DNA of 64,000 nucleotides from Endocalyx cinctus (taxonomy: Eukaryota; Ascomycota; Sordariomycetes; Amphisphaeriales; Apiosporaceae). The stretch lies in assembly GCA_001600455.1 (NCBI GenBank), contig BCKC01000015.1:62001-126000 (forward strand), read 5' to 3'. The position numbers were made by a program, and so were the translations under genes. Of this stretch, positions 34,789-47,564 are shown in pieces. The notes under the pieces were generated by a model. The model was not told where the DNA came from and did not search any database. It saw only the letters and a list, made by a program, of their open reading frames with translations. The first letter of the stretch is position 1, and each line of letters opens with the position of its first letter.

Positions 34789-36495
34789 GCTGCCTGATGG
34801 CAAAGTTTCTCTTTTTGTTGGTAAACTTAACGATTGCAGTTTTGTTCGTAGTAGTGTGCGTATCGCAGGTTGTTGTTTTGCTTCAGTGATGCTGCTGCAG
34901 AGTAGATCAACAGATCTGCTTATAGGGAGAGGTAGAATTAGGTAGAATACTAAGAGAAGATTGAGAATAATGAACTTAGAGAGATAGTAGCACCTGAACA
35001 CTCAGAATGAATAGTCTGTGGAATCTTGGGTGTGTGATAAAGCTGCAGATGGATGTTCCAGGTATGGTATTATAATTGCAAGACAGTTCTCCTTAAACTA
35101 ATTCATCTTTCTCCGTTCCTAAACTTTCGCCAAGGTACATGATAAGTCCTATATATGCCTTTTCGCCATTTAGAGTTTCTTCGTCACTCTTCTACTCAAT
35201 TTCATGGTGGCGATAAGTTACTTTGAAACTATAATTATAATTAACCTGGCTAAAGAAAAAAGCCAGAATATTCATTTCACACACGTTTCAACTCTACTTC
35301 CAGGTTAAGGTAGTTACATTGTTGAAGCCAGCTTCTGAATAATAGGATTTAACCTCAACAATAACAACTATTTATAATAATCTTTCAAAATATTCAGTTC
35401 TATCCGGGCCAAGACGAAGGAAGGCCACTTAGAGCTAGGTATTAGGAATTGAACCTAATAATTACCCTTATCAAGCGGCAACCGATATGTGCCCAACTTC
35501 CAGTTCAAAACCAGCCTCGCAATTCTGACATTGATACACTATAGTAGGACTCATACTGTCAGGGATATTAGACTGGGGCATATATTTAACAGTATTGCTA
35601 CGGCTACCCTACTACTATGCTCTAGCTACGTAACTGCGCGACCCTACACTCCAACGTACCACATATTCTCACAGGTACTTCATATTTATCTTAGTATGAG
35701 TGACTCATAGGCCTTACTATTTTTAAGTAAGCTATGATCCTAAGTCTTGAAAATATATCATACTCAAGTACTATCTAGGTTAAACTACTCAAGTCGATTC
35801 TCAGTTAGTTTCGTACATGATTATGTATATATAATTACTTTCATCCGACAATCATAAATCCAGCACGTACAGAAAAAGACAGAAGGAACTCTTCGGTCCT
35901 TTGACTAATAGTCTTCATAATGACAATAAAACTTCAAAGTCTCCTGTTCTTCAAATAGTTACCAACAAGCAACGGCGAAGGCGGCGAATCCGACTTGGGG
36001 CAAACAGACCCTAGGGTATCTTATAACCAGCCAGTCCAGTAGTCTATTTACCCATTAACCCAAAAGTAATAATAAATGAGGGAAAGAAAAAGATAAGAAG
36101 AAGTAAAGAAAACGCCCTACGCTATGCAACCGAATTTCTATCTTCCCGCCAACTTACCACTTCCCCTTTCAGTCTTTCTTTGCCTTATCTTTCATAATAA
36201 AGATTGACTAAATAAAGAAATTATGGTACGAGCAGACTAGAACGGTTCTAGGTACGTATCCTTCGGCCTCGCCTTCACTTTATATGTAGCGTTCCTTAGT
36301 CTATTCTTAATTTGATTTACTACCCTCAGATTTCTCGCCTTCGCCACCATATCTATCACTCGTGTTCAAAAGACATACATGACATGGCAGCATCTTGGAA
36401 AATATGGCACAGGGACAATATAGAGTGGATGTGTGGCAGGAAAAAAAGGTGCAACAGGTATGCAGCCCACCGCCAACCCATCCAGATATCGTGTC
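34789..36495. other. Intergenic, AT-rich
   Basis: Promoter side of the deaminase-like gene, then about 1.5 kb with no supported gene. Frames at 35489-35710 and 36312-36548 are domain-free. Confidence 0.55.
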
Positions 36496-38397
36496 CTAAA
36501 AGTTCCTGTGCTGCGAGGGAGATGCGGCGCTATTGTTACCGTTCTTGAAACCCGGCCGTAGGTCATGTACGTAAAACTCTAACTTGTCGTTCTCATATAC
36601 GTGGCCTGTGGGCGGTCCTGCGTCGGTGTAGAGGTTATCTACAGAGTGCTGGTGGAAGGTGGCCGACTGGGTGCAGTTAAGGAGGTGGGGCAGCCCCGGG
36701 GGGTTAGTAAGCCGGAATATGCCGAACCTTGAGAAAGATGCGTCAGTTATTGCCGACTTCAAAGTTGAAAGTGACCGAATAAATGAGCGGGAAAAATAGT
36801 GGTAAACTTACGAAGGCTCGAATCTCGGAGCACACACGATGGCGATACTTTCGGGTAACATAACCTGGTATCCCGATTGAGTGTGTAGATCTCTCGAGCT
36901 CATAAAACATGTCTGGGTAGGATGGGTATGAATCCAGCCCAGCATAAGGAGATCCTCGTTCATGCAGTATTCCAGCATCGCGCCCTCGTTTTCCGTCTCG
37001 CATGTATCCGAGGTGCATTTCTGTTCGGGTATCAGAAGGCACCGTACGAACAAGGCGTTGTTAACGGCAGTTCCGCACAAGATACCGCACATCTCGAGAC
37101 CGCGCTTCGTGTTGTCTGATGCAAAGGAAAGGAACCGTTGCCTTAGCTGTTTCGGTAAGAAGATGGGACGCAATGGTTCGCCATTTTCGAGATACGCAGC
37201 AGGACGGAATGTGAGTCTCTGGTTCTTGGAGGAAGATGCTGGGCCGTTATTTTCCTCGTGAACTTTTGGAGGTGGTGTAGGAAGTTCTTGCGGTGTGCCA
37301 GGGGTAGAAGTCGAGATGTTTTCACGGTGTAAAGGTTCCTTTGACGGTATCACAGGTGGTCGTTGTATAGATGATGGGGTATTGATATCTAAAGAGTGAT
37401 CGTATATCGGCTTTATACTCTCTTTTGGAGGCCGAGGTGGTTGAGGGTATCTCGCCTCCCGTGAGGGAGAGCGGGGGTGCTGGCTTTCGTAGTGTAGAGG
37501 CTCCGGTTTTGAGATGGAGGGGTAATGGTAACTAGAACTTGGTTGCTTCGGTGGGGCAGGTCGGCGGAAATCATATTCGTGCTCCTCTTCATCCGTCTTT
37601 CCGTCAAGTCGTCTCCTAGTCCATTCCATCTGTTTTCGAAGAGCTTCCTCATCTTCAGCCTGTTTCTCCGCCAGTTGGTTTGTCCAATTGTCCCAGAACC
37701 CGGCAGTTCGTCGGTGCTGCTCCTCTTGTATGGAAATGCCAGCCTGTCTTGTAGCTCTTCTATCAGCATCTCTACGCCGTATCTCTTTTTGGGCTAAGTC
37801 CACCGCTAATTCTTGATATTCTCCAGCATCGAGTAGCCTGGATGATGAAAGAGCGGGATCTCTGGAAGCGTGCTTCTCGTAGGAAGACTGGGGTCGCGAT
37901 CTGGGCCTCTCCGACTGTTGATGTTTCTCACGATTCTGACGCCTCCGAGCTTCAGCTACCAGCCATTCTTCATGGTTATGTTCTATTATAGGTTTTATTC
38001 TTTCGAGATTGGAAAATACCACATCGATGGTAAGTAGTGCGGATTTCAATAATCGTTTTGCCTCGGGGCTAGTCTTGTATTCGGGGTGGGTTTTGAGATA
38101 CTCTAGTACAAGGGTGGAATATCGAAGATATAATAGATAAGCTTGTTGGAAATTGCCTTCGTGCATGTATATCTCAGCCTATGGATACGAGTTGGTATTA
38201 GCGAATTAGCTAGCTAATGTAAAGTTCTCAACTGGAGCGATACGAGAATTGTAATTGCCTACCTCGTGCGATAGTGTATGCGCTGTTCGCATCCAAGCTT
38301 TGAAGGGAATGTTTTGATTCCATACAAATTCACGAGCCAAATCAGATATCTCCTTGACGCTAAATGGTCGGTTCGGAAGAGCGACAGTAGTTGCCAT
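36496..38397 (-). CDS. sst2: AMSH-type JAMM deubiquitinase (STAM-binding protein/Sst2 homolog)
   Basis: Zinc metalloprotease that trims Lys63-linked ubiquitin chains from endosomal cargo beside the ESCRT machinery. Three exons (38397-38263, 38178-36812, 36727-36496) give 577 aa. The N-terminal USP8/AMSH-type helical domain (FSVKEISDLAREF, KAWMRTAHTLSHEAEIYMHEG, QAYLLYLRYSTLVLEYLKTHPEY) is complete. A long Arg/Glu coiled region and Pro-rich linker (PQPPRPPKES) follow. The MPN domain has all JAMM ligands: Glu in LEMCGILCG, HTHP, and the Ser-Ser-Arg-Asp in FMSSRDLHTQSGYQ, with the AMSH-specific Cys insert (QKCTSDTCE). SFGIFRLTNPPGL is restored across the last intron. Vps4, a partner in the same pathway, is about 2 kb away. 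The gene symbol follows fission yeast usage. Confidence 0.95.
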
Positions 38398-39409
38398 GAT
38401 GGCGGTTGCGACTTTGACTGCGACTGAAAATGCGCCAGTCAAGCCGCAAAGACCAGAGTCAGGTCGGATATGATGGTATATTAATATCGTTCATGCAGCA
38501 AAGAAATCATCAGATAGCCTCCTTGAAGGAATAGATAATAAGATAATTCAAAATCTTGTTGCCTATCACCGTTGAAGTAAGCTTACATTAATAGGCAATA
38601 GGAATAGGTATGATATGTACATTGCAATATGTTGGAAAATAATGGAGGCCTGGTCATTCGAGAAGATACCATCACAAAGATACTATTTAAATCATACTTA
38701 GTGCCTAAGTTTAGTGATTAGCGTTCAAAGTATAGTACATTAAATGTACCTAAACGCTACTTCGAATACACCAAGATCCATCAGGGTCCTCCTTGAAAAT
38801 GCACTATCATGCCCTGTATTCTAGCCACATGGCGGGGTAGTTCTTACGTCACCAGCAAGCTTTAACGCCACAATGTTCAAGGTCAAATAAATGTATTGCT
38901 TTGTATATTTACTTTCACTACCTATAGGTACTTAGGTATAGTGGACTCTACACGGTCTATTTAGTATAATTCTTATACATGTGATGGGTGTAGAAAGGGA
39001 TATAATAATACGAATCAAAGAATCCGGACTCAAGGCAAAGGGACAAAGGGAAAAGTGCACAAGACAAGGGAGAAAATGGGCAAACCATCTGGAAGGATAT
39101 TCATAACTTCTAAACCCTTTGCACCACGGTTTGTTTATTCGGGACTAACCTACCAGCTACCTAAGTAGGTATTTGTCCTTTCCTAGGGATAGATACCTTT
39201 GAGATATATCAACAGACGACCATCTATGTGATGGATATGGACCTGGTTGTTGGTGGTTTTGAACATCAAAGTAGGCCCTTATAATTATGCCACTTAATAC
39301 TGAAGTCAAAAGACGTCCATGAATAAATTCTCATAGTGAAAAGGGATATCATCAGTCCATATTTATCATCTTTACTTTAATTATCTTCCCGCTGTCCTTT
39401 ATGTTCGGC
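38398..39409. other. Intergenic, AT-rich
   Basis: Upstream of the AMSH gene and downstream of the prefoldin gene. No gene or notable structure is seen. Confidence 0.6.
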
Positions 39410-39899
39410 TCAACCCTTCGCGCCGGCAGCCTGTAAGCCAGCTTGAATCTGTATAATTTCACCTTTCTTCTTCTCGATCTTTTCCTGCACCTCCTTTATA
39501 TTATCTTCTGTCCGGTCCCTATTTTTACAATTAGATATACGGTTAATTTTAAACCCAGCGTTTGAGGGGAAACTCACAGTTCTTTCCCAATAAATTCCAA
39601 CCGTCCATTGACCGTGCTCTCAGCCTCTGTCTTATCCTGCTTGAGCAAGACAGGGCCCACCAATTTGTAAATGTTCTCTCCTTCCTTTAGTCGCTCAAAC
39701 TCCTATAATATTGTTAGGTTCTCGTTTTTTAAAGTAAATGAAGTATTTCTTTCAGACCTTGACTTACTTTTTGCACACCCATATTCTCTTGTCGCTGCGC
39801 TTCAAGCTTTTGTTGTGATGCTACGGCTGCAGATAGTTCTTCTTGAAGCTTCTGAAAGTCCTCCGAGAGGCTTTGGAGCTTAGCTTGAACCTCGGCCAT
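39410..39899 (-). CDS. YKE2: Prefoldin subunit 6
   Basis: Beta-type subunit of the cytosolic prefoldin hexamer, which hands unfolded actin and tubulin to the CCT chaperonin. Three exons (39899-39768, 39702-39578, 39518-39410) give 121 aa, the normal family length. The first and last helices form the coiled coil (MAEVQAKLQSLSEDFQKLQE and EVQEKIEKKKGEIIQIQAG). The beta-hairpin core reads FERLKEGENIYKLVGPVLLKQ, with the conserved YKLVGPVL motif. Both introns preserve frame. It lies between AMSH and Vps4, head-to-head with Vps4 over about 585 bp. Confidence 0.95.
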
Positions 39900-40484
39900 A
39901 TTTTCTTGGTGTTTAATTTAGGTGCGGGTATAAGGTGGAAGGAAATGGTCTCTTTTCTGGGGAAAAATGAGAGATATGTTTCTCTTTGCTTTATAAATTT
40001 CGTTATTTGTTTCCAGGTATGAACCGGTATGGCTGATAACTTTCAAGAACTGGTGCCCAGTCTATTTTCATATTCATAATTCAATATTTACTTTTGAGTA
40101 TTTACATAAATCCTCAATGTGGGATAACTGTGGCTAGTTTTATTCCCTCCAATTTTCCCCTAAAGATTTGTGGCTTACGTAGTCCATACATCTCCTCAGT
40201 AAGCCCCCTGTACAGCGCGCCAATAGGCGGTTAGTCCACTCTTGTTAGGGGATTGGCCCATATCTTTCAGGTGGTTGTTCAGGCTGCTATTGTATTGATT
40301 AGATTAGACATTACAAGCGATAACCGTCTCGTCCCTCATCTATCATAAACATACTAAGTAGTACGTACTCTCAATCGCTCCCCCTAACCTATCCGAATTC
40401 CATTACCACGTATCAAACCACCCGAGGAAGAAAAAAAGGAGAGAGAGAAAAAAAAATACAATTCACACGAAATAAAAACCTACT
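39900..40484. promoter_or_regulatory. Shared promoter of prefoldin 6 and Vps4
   Basis: Divergent 585-bp gap. A purine-rich AGAGAGAGAAAAAAA leader lies directly before the Vps4 ATG. No gene is seen. Confidence 0.5.
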
Positions 40485-41983
40485 ATGTCCAACACCGATT
40501 TCCTCGGTCGAGCGATCGACACCGTTCGTCGCGCCATCGACGCCGACAACGGGAACCAATACGAGAAGGCGTACCAGCTATACTACCAATCGCTCGAGCT
40601 GTTCATGCTGGCCCTGAAGTGGGAGAAGAACCCGAAATCGAAAGAGATGATCCGGCAGAAGACGGGCGAGTACATGGACCGGGCCGAGAAGCTCAAGGCG
40701 CACCTGTCCGACGCCGACGCGAAGCGGAAGAAACCCGGCATGGTGGGCGCTAACGGCACCTCCACGGGCGGCACCGGCAAGGGGAAGCAGGACGGCGAGG
40801 ACGGCGCCGTGGACGAGGACAGCAAGAAGCTCAGGAACGCCCTCGCCGGCGCCATCCTCCAGGACAGGCCCAACGTCAAGTGGGACGACGTGGCGGGGCT
40901 GGAAGGTGCGAAGGAGGCCCTCAAGGAGGCCGTCCTCCTGCCCATCAAGTTCCCTCACCTCTTCCAGGGAAAGCGAAAACCGTGGAAGGGTATCTTGCTA
41001 TACGGTCCGCCGGGAACGGGAAAGAGTTATCTCGCTAAGGCGGTCGCTACGGAGGCTAAGAGCACATTTTTCAGCGTGAGCAGTAGTGATTTGGTGAGCA
41101 AGTGGATGGGTGAAAGTGAAAGGTATGCCTTATTTATTTTATCGCCTCGTATTTTCCATGATCATACCTAATTCTGATCCCACCCCCCGAAAACAGATTA
41201 GTAAAACAACTCTTCGCCATGGCACGAGAAAACAAACCATCGATCATCTTCATCGACGAAGTAGACGCCCTGTGCGGGCCGCGAGGCGAGGGCGAATCCG
41301 AAGCGTCGCGGCGTATCAAGACGGAAATGCTGGTGCAGATGGACGGTGTAGGAAAGGACTCGACGGGAGTTCTGGTATTAGGCGCTACCAATATCCCCTG
41401 GCAGCTCGACGCCGCCATCCGTCGTCGATTCCAGCGTCGCGTTCACATCAGCCTGCCCGACATCGCCGCCCGAACCACCATGTTTAAGCTCGCCGTTGGT
41501 GAAACACCGACGACCCTAAAAACTGAGGATTACAGAGAGTTGGCGAAGTTGGCCGAGGGCTACTCCGGTAGCGATATCTCCATCGTGGTACAAGATGCGC
41601 TCATGCAGCCCGTGAGGAAAATTCAGCAGGCGACACATTTTAAGGAGGTTTGTATTCCCTTTTTTTTCGTTTCTTTTCCCTTCAATGTTTCCGTCTTTCC
41701 TCTCCTTTTCTTTTTGTCTTCCTGGTGTATACTTCTGAATAACAACTAAATTGCTCTGTAGGTCCAACACGAAGGCAAGACGCGTGTAACACCCTGCTCA
41801 CCCGGCGACCGAGGAGCCAAGGAAATGACGTGGGACGACGTAACAGCCGAGGACTTGCTCGAACCTTTGGTTGATTTCAAAGATTTTGTCAAGGCCATTA
41901 AATCATCGCGTCCCACCGTGGCCGATGCCGATTTACAGAGGAATTCCGAATGGACCAAAGAGTTTGGTAGCGAGGGCAATTAG
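40485..41983 (+). CDS. VPS4: Vps4 AAA ATPase (ESCRT-III disassembly)
   Basis: Removes ESCRT-III filaments from endosomal membranes using ATP. Three exons (40485-41122, 41197-41647, 41762-41983) give 436 aa. The MIT domain occupies about residues 1-75 ([37 protein letters not shown]). A Gly-rich linker follows, then the AAA domain with [20 protein letters not shown], Walker A GPPGTGKS at 174-181, pore loop [13 protein letters not shown], Walker [10 protein letters not shown], and arginine fingers in IRRRFQRR. The Vps4-specific beta domain and C-terminal helix ([27 protein letters not shown]) are present. Base composition is high in GC in exon 1. Length and motifs match the family closely. Confidence 0.98.
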
Positions 41984-42963
41984 TCTTTATTTTTTATTTT
42001 TTTTAAACCTCGTCATCTTCTTTTCATTATTCACAAACGTACTCCAGAAAGATTATATGTGGTATGAACTTTGAATACGATAAATGAACACAATCCATAA
42101 TGGTGGTGGTATATGGAATACAAAATGAATGATTCGATTAACTTAAACAATAAAAACACCCTCCTCACATTCCACGCGCGGAGTTGGAAAGGGGGAGATG
42201 GAAGAAGGAATGGAGAGGAACAGCAAGCAAGGCAAGCATTATCCATAGGCTGGCGTTGGCGTTATAAGGCGTCTCTTTCGAAAGAGAAAGAAAGAAATTC
42301 AGAAGAGGGAAAGATATTAGAGATATGATATCAGTATTACATGTCCGCATTTTTCATCTATCTTCAGCTTACCTATTTTGTATTGTTTTACTACCGATGA
42401 TAGTAGTAGATATTATTGTAAGTAGTTCAAAACTGGACGAAAATAAATGAGAATAAATGAATTACAAGACATGTCTATATTCAATTCTAGGTGGTGGTGG
42501 GTAGTGAAATTCAGAACGGACATGTTTGATAGGGTCGAATAGTCAATAATTCAAATATGACTACCTCGGTAAGGTACTCAATACGATACAAGAGATTCTG
42601 AAGTCTCTTTACATGTCCTCGCCTTAAATGATAGTGCAAGATCGTACCAGAGGAAACGGGTATTCTGTTATGGTTTACAGAAGGTAATATTTAACAGTTT
42701 TGAATTCTCCCCAGCTCATATAGCTCATTGTAACGTACATGGACATGTGATGTGGCACACGCAAACATAAACAAGTGGGTATGAGCCCCTCAAACTCCTC
42801 AGATAGAAGAATCATATGGAATAGAGGGAAGAAAATCAAAGACGAGGAAACAGTAGACAAGAAAAGAAACCCTCGAAGAACTTGATACCCATATTAACAG
42901 TAAACGCCAAACCCATGCGCCTTATAATCCGACTGATGAATCAAACATTATCCGTGGTGCATC
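41984..42963. other. Convergent intergenic between Vps4 and Nop58
   Basis: 3' flanks of two converging genes, AT-rich with T-runs near 41990-42004. No gene is seen. Confidence 0.6.
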
Positions 42964-44843
42964 TTACGCGACGGAATGCCTCTTCTTCTTTTTCTTCTTC
43001 TTCTCGCCCTCGGCGTCTGCTTCGGCGCTAGGTTCCTGGTCTATATCCATCTCATGTACATCGCTGTGCTTTCGCTTCTTCTTCTCATCTTTCTTGTCTT
43101 TCTTTTCCTTCTTAGATTTCTTCTCCTTCTTGGTAGGCTCTTCACCCGTCGAAGGGAGTGGTGCATCGATCATCTCGGTGTCAATAGCCAGACTACCACC
43201 CTCGGCCAGCGTATCGGCCAATGCCTTGTTCTGTAATGTCGTCGTCAGTATAAATGTATACAAGTGTATGTGAGAAGATCACAACGAGGACTACCTACCA
43301 TGGCGTCAATGTTCTTGATGGGCTTCTTGCCGGTGGCGTAAAACTCGAGGCGGTCCTCTACCTGGCCTCGCAGGCCTTCGCCGATCTTCTTAGATGGTAC
43401 TTCGGCAAAGTTATCGATTCTGCTAGCCATGGAGCATTTGTTGGCCAGGTATCTCGCGATTCGACCTTTATCCTTAGGGGCAGCTCGTCCAATAAATGTA
43501 CTGTGGTACTACACAAGGATATGGGGTCAGTATTTCGTCAGAAAAGACACACGCGTATAAAAGTACGTACGATGAGACCAAACTTAGGTGTGTTTCCCTT
43601 CGTCTTCAAAGCTCGGAAAAGGGCCTTCTCGGCACCCAAGATCTGGAGGGTCGAGGCGGGGTACTTGGCAAGGTTCGTCAACGAACCGGCTTTCTGGATA
43701 AGACGTGCGGCGACCACCTCTCCAATGAGCGCGGCCAGGTTAGGAGCGACAGTGCTCATCTTCTCCACCAAGTAGGAGTAGAGGGAACGGCGGTATTCAG
43801 CGAGCTTGACAACTTTTCCGGCGAAAGTGCTGATGTTGCTCATATCCACTTCAGCGAGCTCTCGGCCCATGGAGATCTTAGACTTGATGATGATCTCCTG
43901 CGCCTTCTCCTCGTCATCGTCAATCAACGCGGCAAGTTCGTGTAGCTTATCCTCCGACAAGGTAGATTTGTCCCCGATGTAGAGAGCCAAACGAGCATAG
44001 TTGAGATTATCAGATACTATGCTGTACAGCTCGGGGAAGTGCCAGCCGTACCATTCGCGGACCTTTTGGGAGAAGAGGTTGATACCTTTGTCAAGGTTGT
44101 CCAAGGTAGCGATAGCCTATAAATAAGAGAGAAATCAGTTAGCAATTTGTTGTAGTACCGGTAACATGTTTCTCAAGACTGACTTTAATGATGTGGTTGT
44201 CGTTCTTGTGGACGTTGAACTTAACCTTGCCTCGGGAGTAGGCGTGTCCAAGACCAAGCTGAGCCTTTTCAACATCACCCTCCTCGAGTCCCTTCAACAA
44301 TTTGGATGCGTGTAGACGAATGCTTCGAAGAAGGTCGGCGACAACCTCGGAAGTATCGCCAGTTTCACACTCAACGCCAGCGAAATTGGCTTTAATGGAC
44401 CCAGCCAAGTTCTTATCCGCGACACCAAGAACGATCTTGCTCTTCTTAGATTGGGGAAGATTCAATTCGAGGTTCGACTTGAGGTAATCGGACAAGATAC
44501 CTTCAGAGACCAAGTTAATGTTCTCTAGAGCATCGGCTGCGTTTCTGTAGGGCGATAGATAATCATTAGTACCTGGCCCATTAATTGATTGTTTTCTACC
44601 TCGCTTCCCACATTCTCGTCTCTTTTTTATCTTCTTCAAGATTTGCGCGACGGAATAAATATATATATCTTACCTCCAAGGTGCAAAGCTAACCAGCTTA
44701 ACCATCTTTCCAAATTTCGCGAGGTCTTGTCCAGCCTTCTGCACTTCTTTCAAGTGAAGACCAACAGTATCCTGCTGGTGAACAACCTGAAAGAGCGCAT
44801 AGCCAACAGCACTTTCGTGCAGGAGATAATCGACGTGTGTCAT
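42964..44843 (-). CDS. NOP58: Nop58, box C/D snoRNP core protein
   Basis: Core protein of box C/D snoRNPs, which guide 2'-O-methylation and early rRNA processing in the nucleolus. Five exons (44843-44674, 44544-44184, 44116-43571, 43508-43299, 43230-42964) give 517 aa. The N-terminal domain ([18 protein letters not shown]-like helices), the central coiled coil, and the Nop domain are clear. The signature [20 protein letters not shown] precedes the intron that restores [11 protein letters not shown]. Further blocks are [12 protein letters not shown] and [15 protein letters not shown]. The tail is Lys/Glu-rich ([19 protein letters not shown], then KKKKKKKRH), as in other Nop58 proteins. No intronic snoRNA was recognised by eye. 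Confidence 0.97.
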
Positions 44844-46500
44844 TTTATTTTAGTGTATACTACGTTCGCTCGTTCGGTTTCCTGTCGTTTGGTAGTTCGG
44901 ATATTGTTGACAGGCCGAATTGATCAGAATTGAGGAAGGGAACTTTTTTCAAGATATTCAGTTCTCCGAAAAGTTTTTGACCTTAATTTTTTTCTCTACT
45001 TTTTTTTTCAAAAGCTTTAAGACCCACTCAAAGTTCAAGCTAGTATTACTTTATTAAGTTTAGTGTAATAATGAAGCATCTTATCAGCTTATCAGCGAAG
45101 TAGCTCATTTGTGGCGGTTAATAAGAGCTTGACTGTGGCTGTGCGACTAGTGGTATAGTACCACTTGTGGCTTAAGCTCTTCCAACATCAATGATCAAAC
45201 AACAACCACAAAACATGAGAGATTATGACACTTTCAGGGTGACTTTCTATTATCTTTGGACTCACTTACATACTTTTGTATGTATCCAGGCATAATAATA
45301 AAATATATTACTAGCTATCAAAAATAATGAATAATGAGTCGAGCTTACTATAGAGCTGTGGTATGTATCACTAGATTCACTACTAAAGTATCTCCAGAGT
45401 TTGTCAAAGGTCCAGAACGAAGGACCATATAAGGTCGAAGAGAAACCTATTATACACAGTACTTATCTTCTATATATCCTATTTCCCATTGATGCCTATC
45501 TCCCAATGACGAGAATTCACCCATAATCATGTGTGTATTATATAATGAATGAATGCTACTTGAAAAGCCAGATCAAGAGGACCATGAAATCATTAGCAGC
45601 TAAAGTTGCAATACCAAGCGTCTATAAAATGATATTAAGAAATGAAAATACTTTTACTCTCTGGAGTATTTCAGCAGGCAAAAAGGTACATCATGTTTTC
45701 TCAGGATTATAATCATGTACTATCAGTTGCTGGTCACAACTACGATTGACTGTACTCATCAGCAAGTACATAGGTATTCTTTGCAAAGAAAACCCTAATT
45801 GAATAAAAGAGGATAGGTAGTTACCATAGGCGGTGTGCTATTGAATCTACAATTGAAAATAAACATTGATGCTCTTGTCTTCTTTCTTTTTTTTTAAAAA
45901 AAAAAAAAAAAAAATCTTATCGTAAATAATTTTCTTGATACTTCTTCTACACCTGAGCGTGTGGTTTTCACCCGGTAACCAAAATTTACCTTCTAATAGA
46001 CGCACTGGAAATGAGACTACCTCTTAACTGCAATTCAATTTGAACGCAATCTCGCAAATCGCCCTACTTCCTTGTTTTCAAAACTTGGGCTGGCCAGTCA
46101 AACACCCAAGCCAAACCTCCGTCCCGAACAAGTCAATTACCTATTCCTCATCGATAATCTAAGGCTAGGGGCCAGTCGTTTCAAGATCAGTTTGGCCCTC
46201 CTCAGCAAAAAAAGAAAGTTCTCATGTTGACGTATCTACTTTAATTTCTGAGTGAATATTGGTCATTTCAGTAGGTCATCCAGTTTGTATTCTCGAGCAG
46301 TCAAGATTAATCATTCTATATTAATTCGAATTGCATCACCAAATAGTATAAACAGACTGTCTCCCCAGAACAAGTCTCTCTCGATCCAAGGCTATCAGTC
46401 TAGAAAGCAAATCATTCGCTACGTCTACGACCAACAAACCATCCTACCACATTAAACATTTCTTCCGAACTACCAAGTGATTCACATAACACCCGTCACA
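44844..46500. other. Long intergenic with T/A tract
   Basis: No gene is supported over about 1.65 kb between divergent genes. It contains a T9-A19 tract at about 45887-45914 and otherwise AT-rich sequence. Frames such as 46252-46455 show nothing. Confidence 0.55.
45887..45914. repeat. T-run/A-run palindromic tract
   Basis: About nine T followed at once by about nineteen A, self-complementary over the shared part. A near twin lies at 55325-55355. Confidence 0.8.
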
Positions 46501-47013
46501 ATGGTTTATGAAATGAACTTCAACATCGACGGTGTCTGCCGCCGGAACGGCAAACCCAATGCTTACGCAGTCGCGAGCGCCGTATGGTCGCACCGCAACG
46601 GGGAGAAGCGACACACGACCAACTTCGTGGCGGACACGCACATGACGCCGACGAGCGAGCGCGCCGAGCTGAGCGCCCTGATCGTCGCGCTGGACTGGGC
46701 GCTGCTGCGATACTCGGAACTCGATCACCGTCCGCGTATGCACGTGGTGATCAAGACGGACTCCGATTACATCGTCAACTCCATGAAGGAGTTGATCTAC
46801 AAATGGATGAAGAACGGATGGATAAATGCAAGAGGTCGGCCGGTCGTGAATCAGGACCTCTTCCATCTTGCTGCCTCCCTCGATCAGCGGATCTTGGATA
46901 TTGGTTGGGTCACTTACGTCAAGATTTCGTCGGAGGAAAACATGGATGCCCAGAAGTGCTGCAGAGATAAGCTGAACGAGCTGGAGGGCGTGAGAGGAGA
47001 GTTCCTTATTTAA
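46501..47013 (+). CDS. RNase H type 1-like protein
   Basis: RNase H fold, expected to cut the RNA strand of RNA/DNA hybrids. Single exon, 170 aa, from ATG 46501, which has a CACAATGG context; an upstream in-frame ATG at 46477 exists. The four acidic residues of the DEDD site can be placed: Asp in NFNIDGVCRRNG, Glu in TSERAELSAL, Asp in IKTDSDYIVN, and Asp in EENMDAQKCC. The core WMKNGWINARGRPVVNQDL matches the RNase H helix region. It lacks the N-terminal hybrid-binding domain of Rnh1, so it is a stand-alone domain as found in several fungal paralogues. It is unlikely to be a retroelement fragment, since there is no flanking reverse transcriptase and all catalytic residues are intact. The exact role is unknown. 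Confidence 0.88.
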   Translation: MVYEMNFNIDGVCRRNGKPNAYAVASAVWSHRNGEKRHTTNFVADTHMTPTSERAELSALIVALDWALLRYSELDHRPRMHVVIKTDSDYIVNSMKELIYKWMKNGWINARGRPVVNQDLFHLAASLDQRILDIGWVTYVKISSEENMDAQKCCRDKLNELEGVRGEFLI

Positions 47014-47564
47014 GAATATCCACTCTACGCACTTGAGGTGGCATTCCTTCCTATGAAACTGTAATTATAGACGAGATATAGAAAATTCCACCACACATCT
47101 AGTATCTCAAGTTTAATGAAAGCTCGAGTGACGAAAGCTCAATGGTTGAACTATCTACCTTCGCAAGCCTCTCGACCAAGTACGCTTAGTCTTGTTTTTA
47201 AGTGCAGGGGTAGGGGAAAATATAAACTTCGACAGAAAATTTAACATTACTCCACGCATAGAATAGGGGTACTTAGGCGTACTAAAGCTGTGGAAGCGAG
47301 GAATTAAACCTGAAGATCAATTACGGCATATCACATATTGAGAAAATCACTGAAAGAGTAGAGGCAAAAGTAGTGTCATGGCAAAGTTATGACTTGATTC
47401 ATGGTGATCATTATCTGGAATTTCATGCCGAAAACCGTCGTCACGCAAGTAGAGACCCAGAAACCATAATATCCGACGACGACCTAAATCCTGTTCGCCG
47501 ACCTCTCTTTTCCTTTTCCGAGAAGAAGAAGAGAAGAAAAAACCATTATGCGTAATCAAGCTTC
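47014..47564. other. Convergent intergenic
   Basis: 3' flanks of the RNase H gene and eS26. No gene is seen. Confidence 0.6.

Noticed and set aside
34789..35001. 71-codon N-terminal extension of the deaminase-like protein
   Set aside because: The frame opens at GTG and the DNA looks like a CT/CA-rich leader; first ATG is 34788.
46501..47013. RNase H as a retrotransposon remnant
   Set aside because: All four acidic catalytic residues are intact, there is a good start, and no reverse transcriptase or integrase sequence lies nearby.
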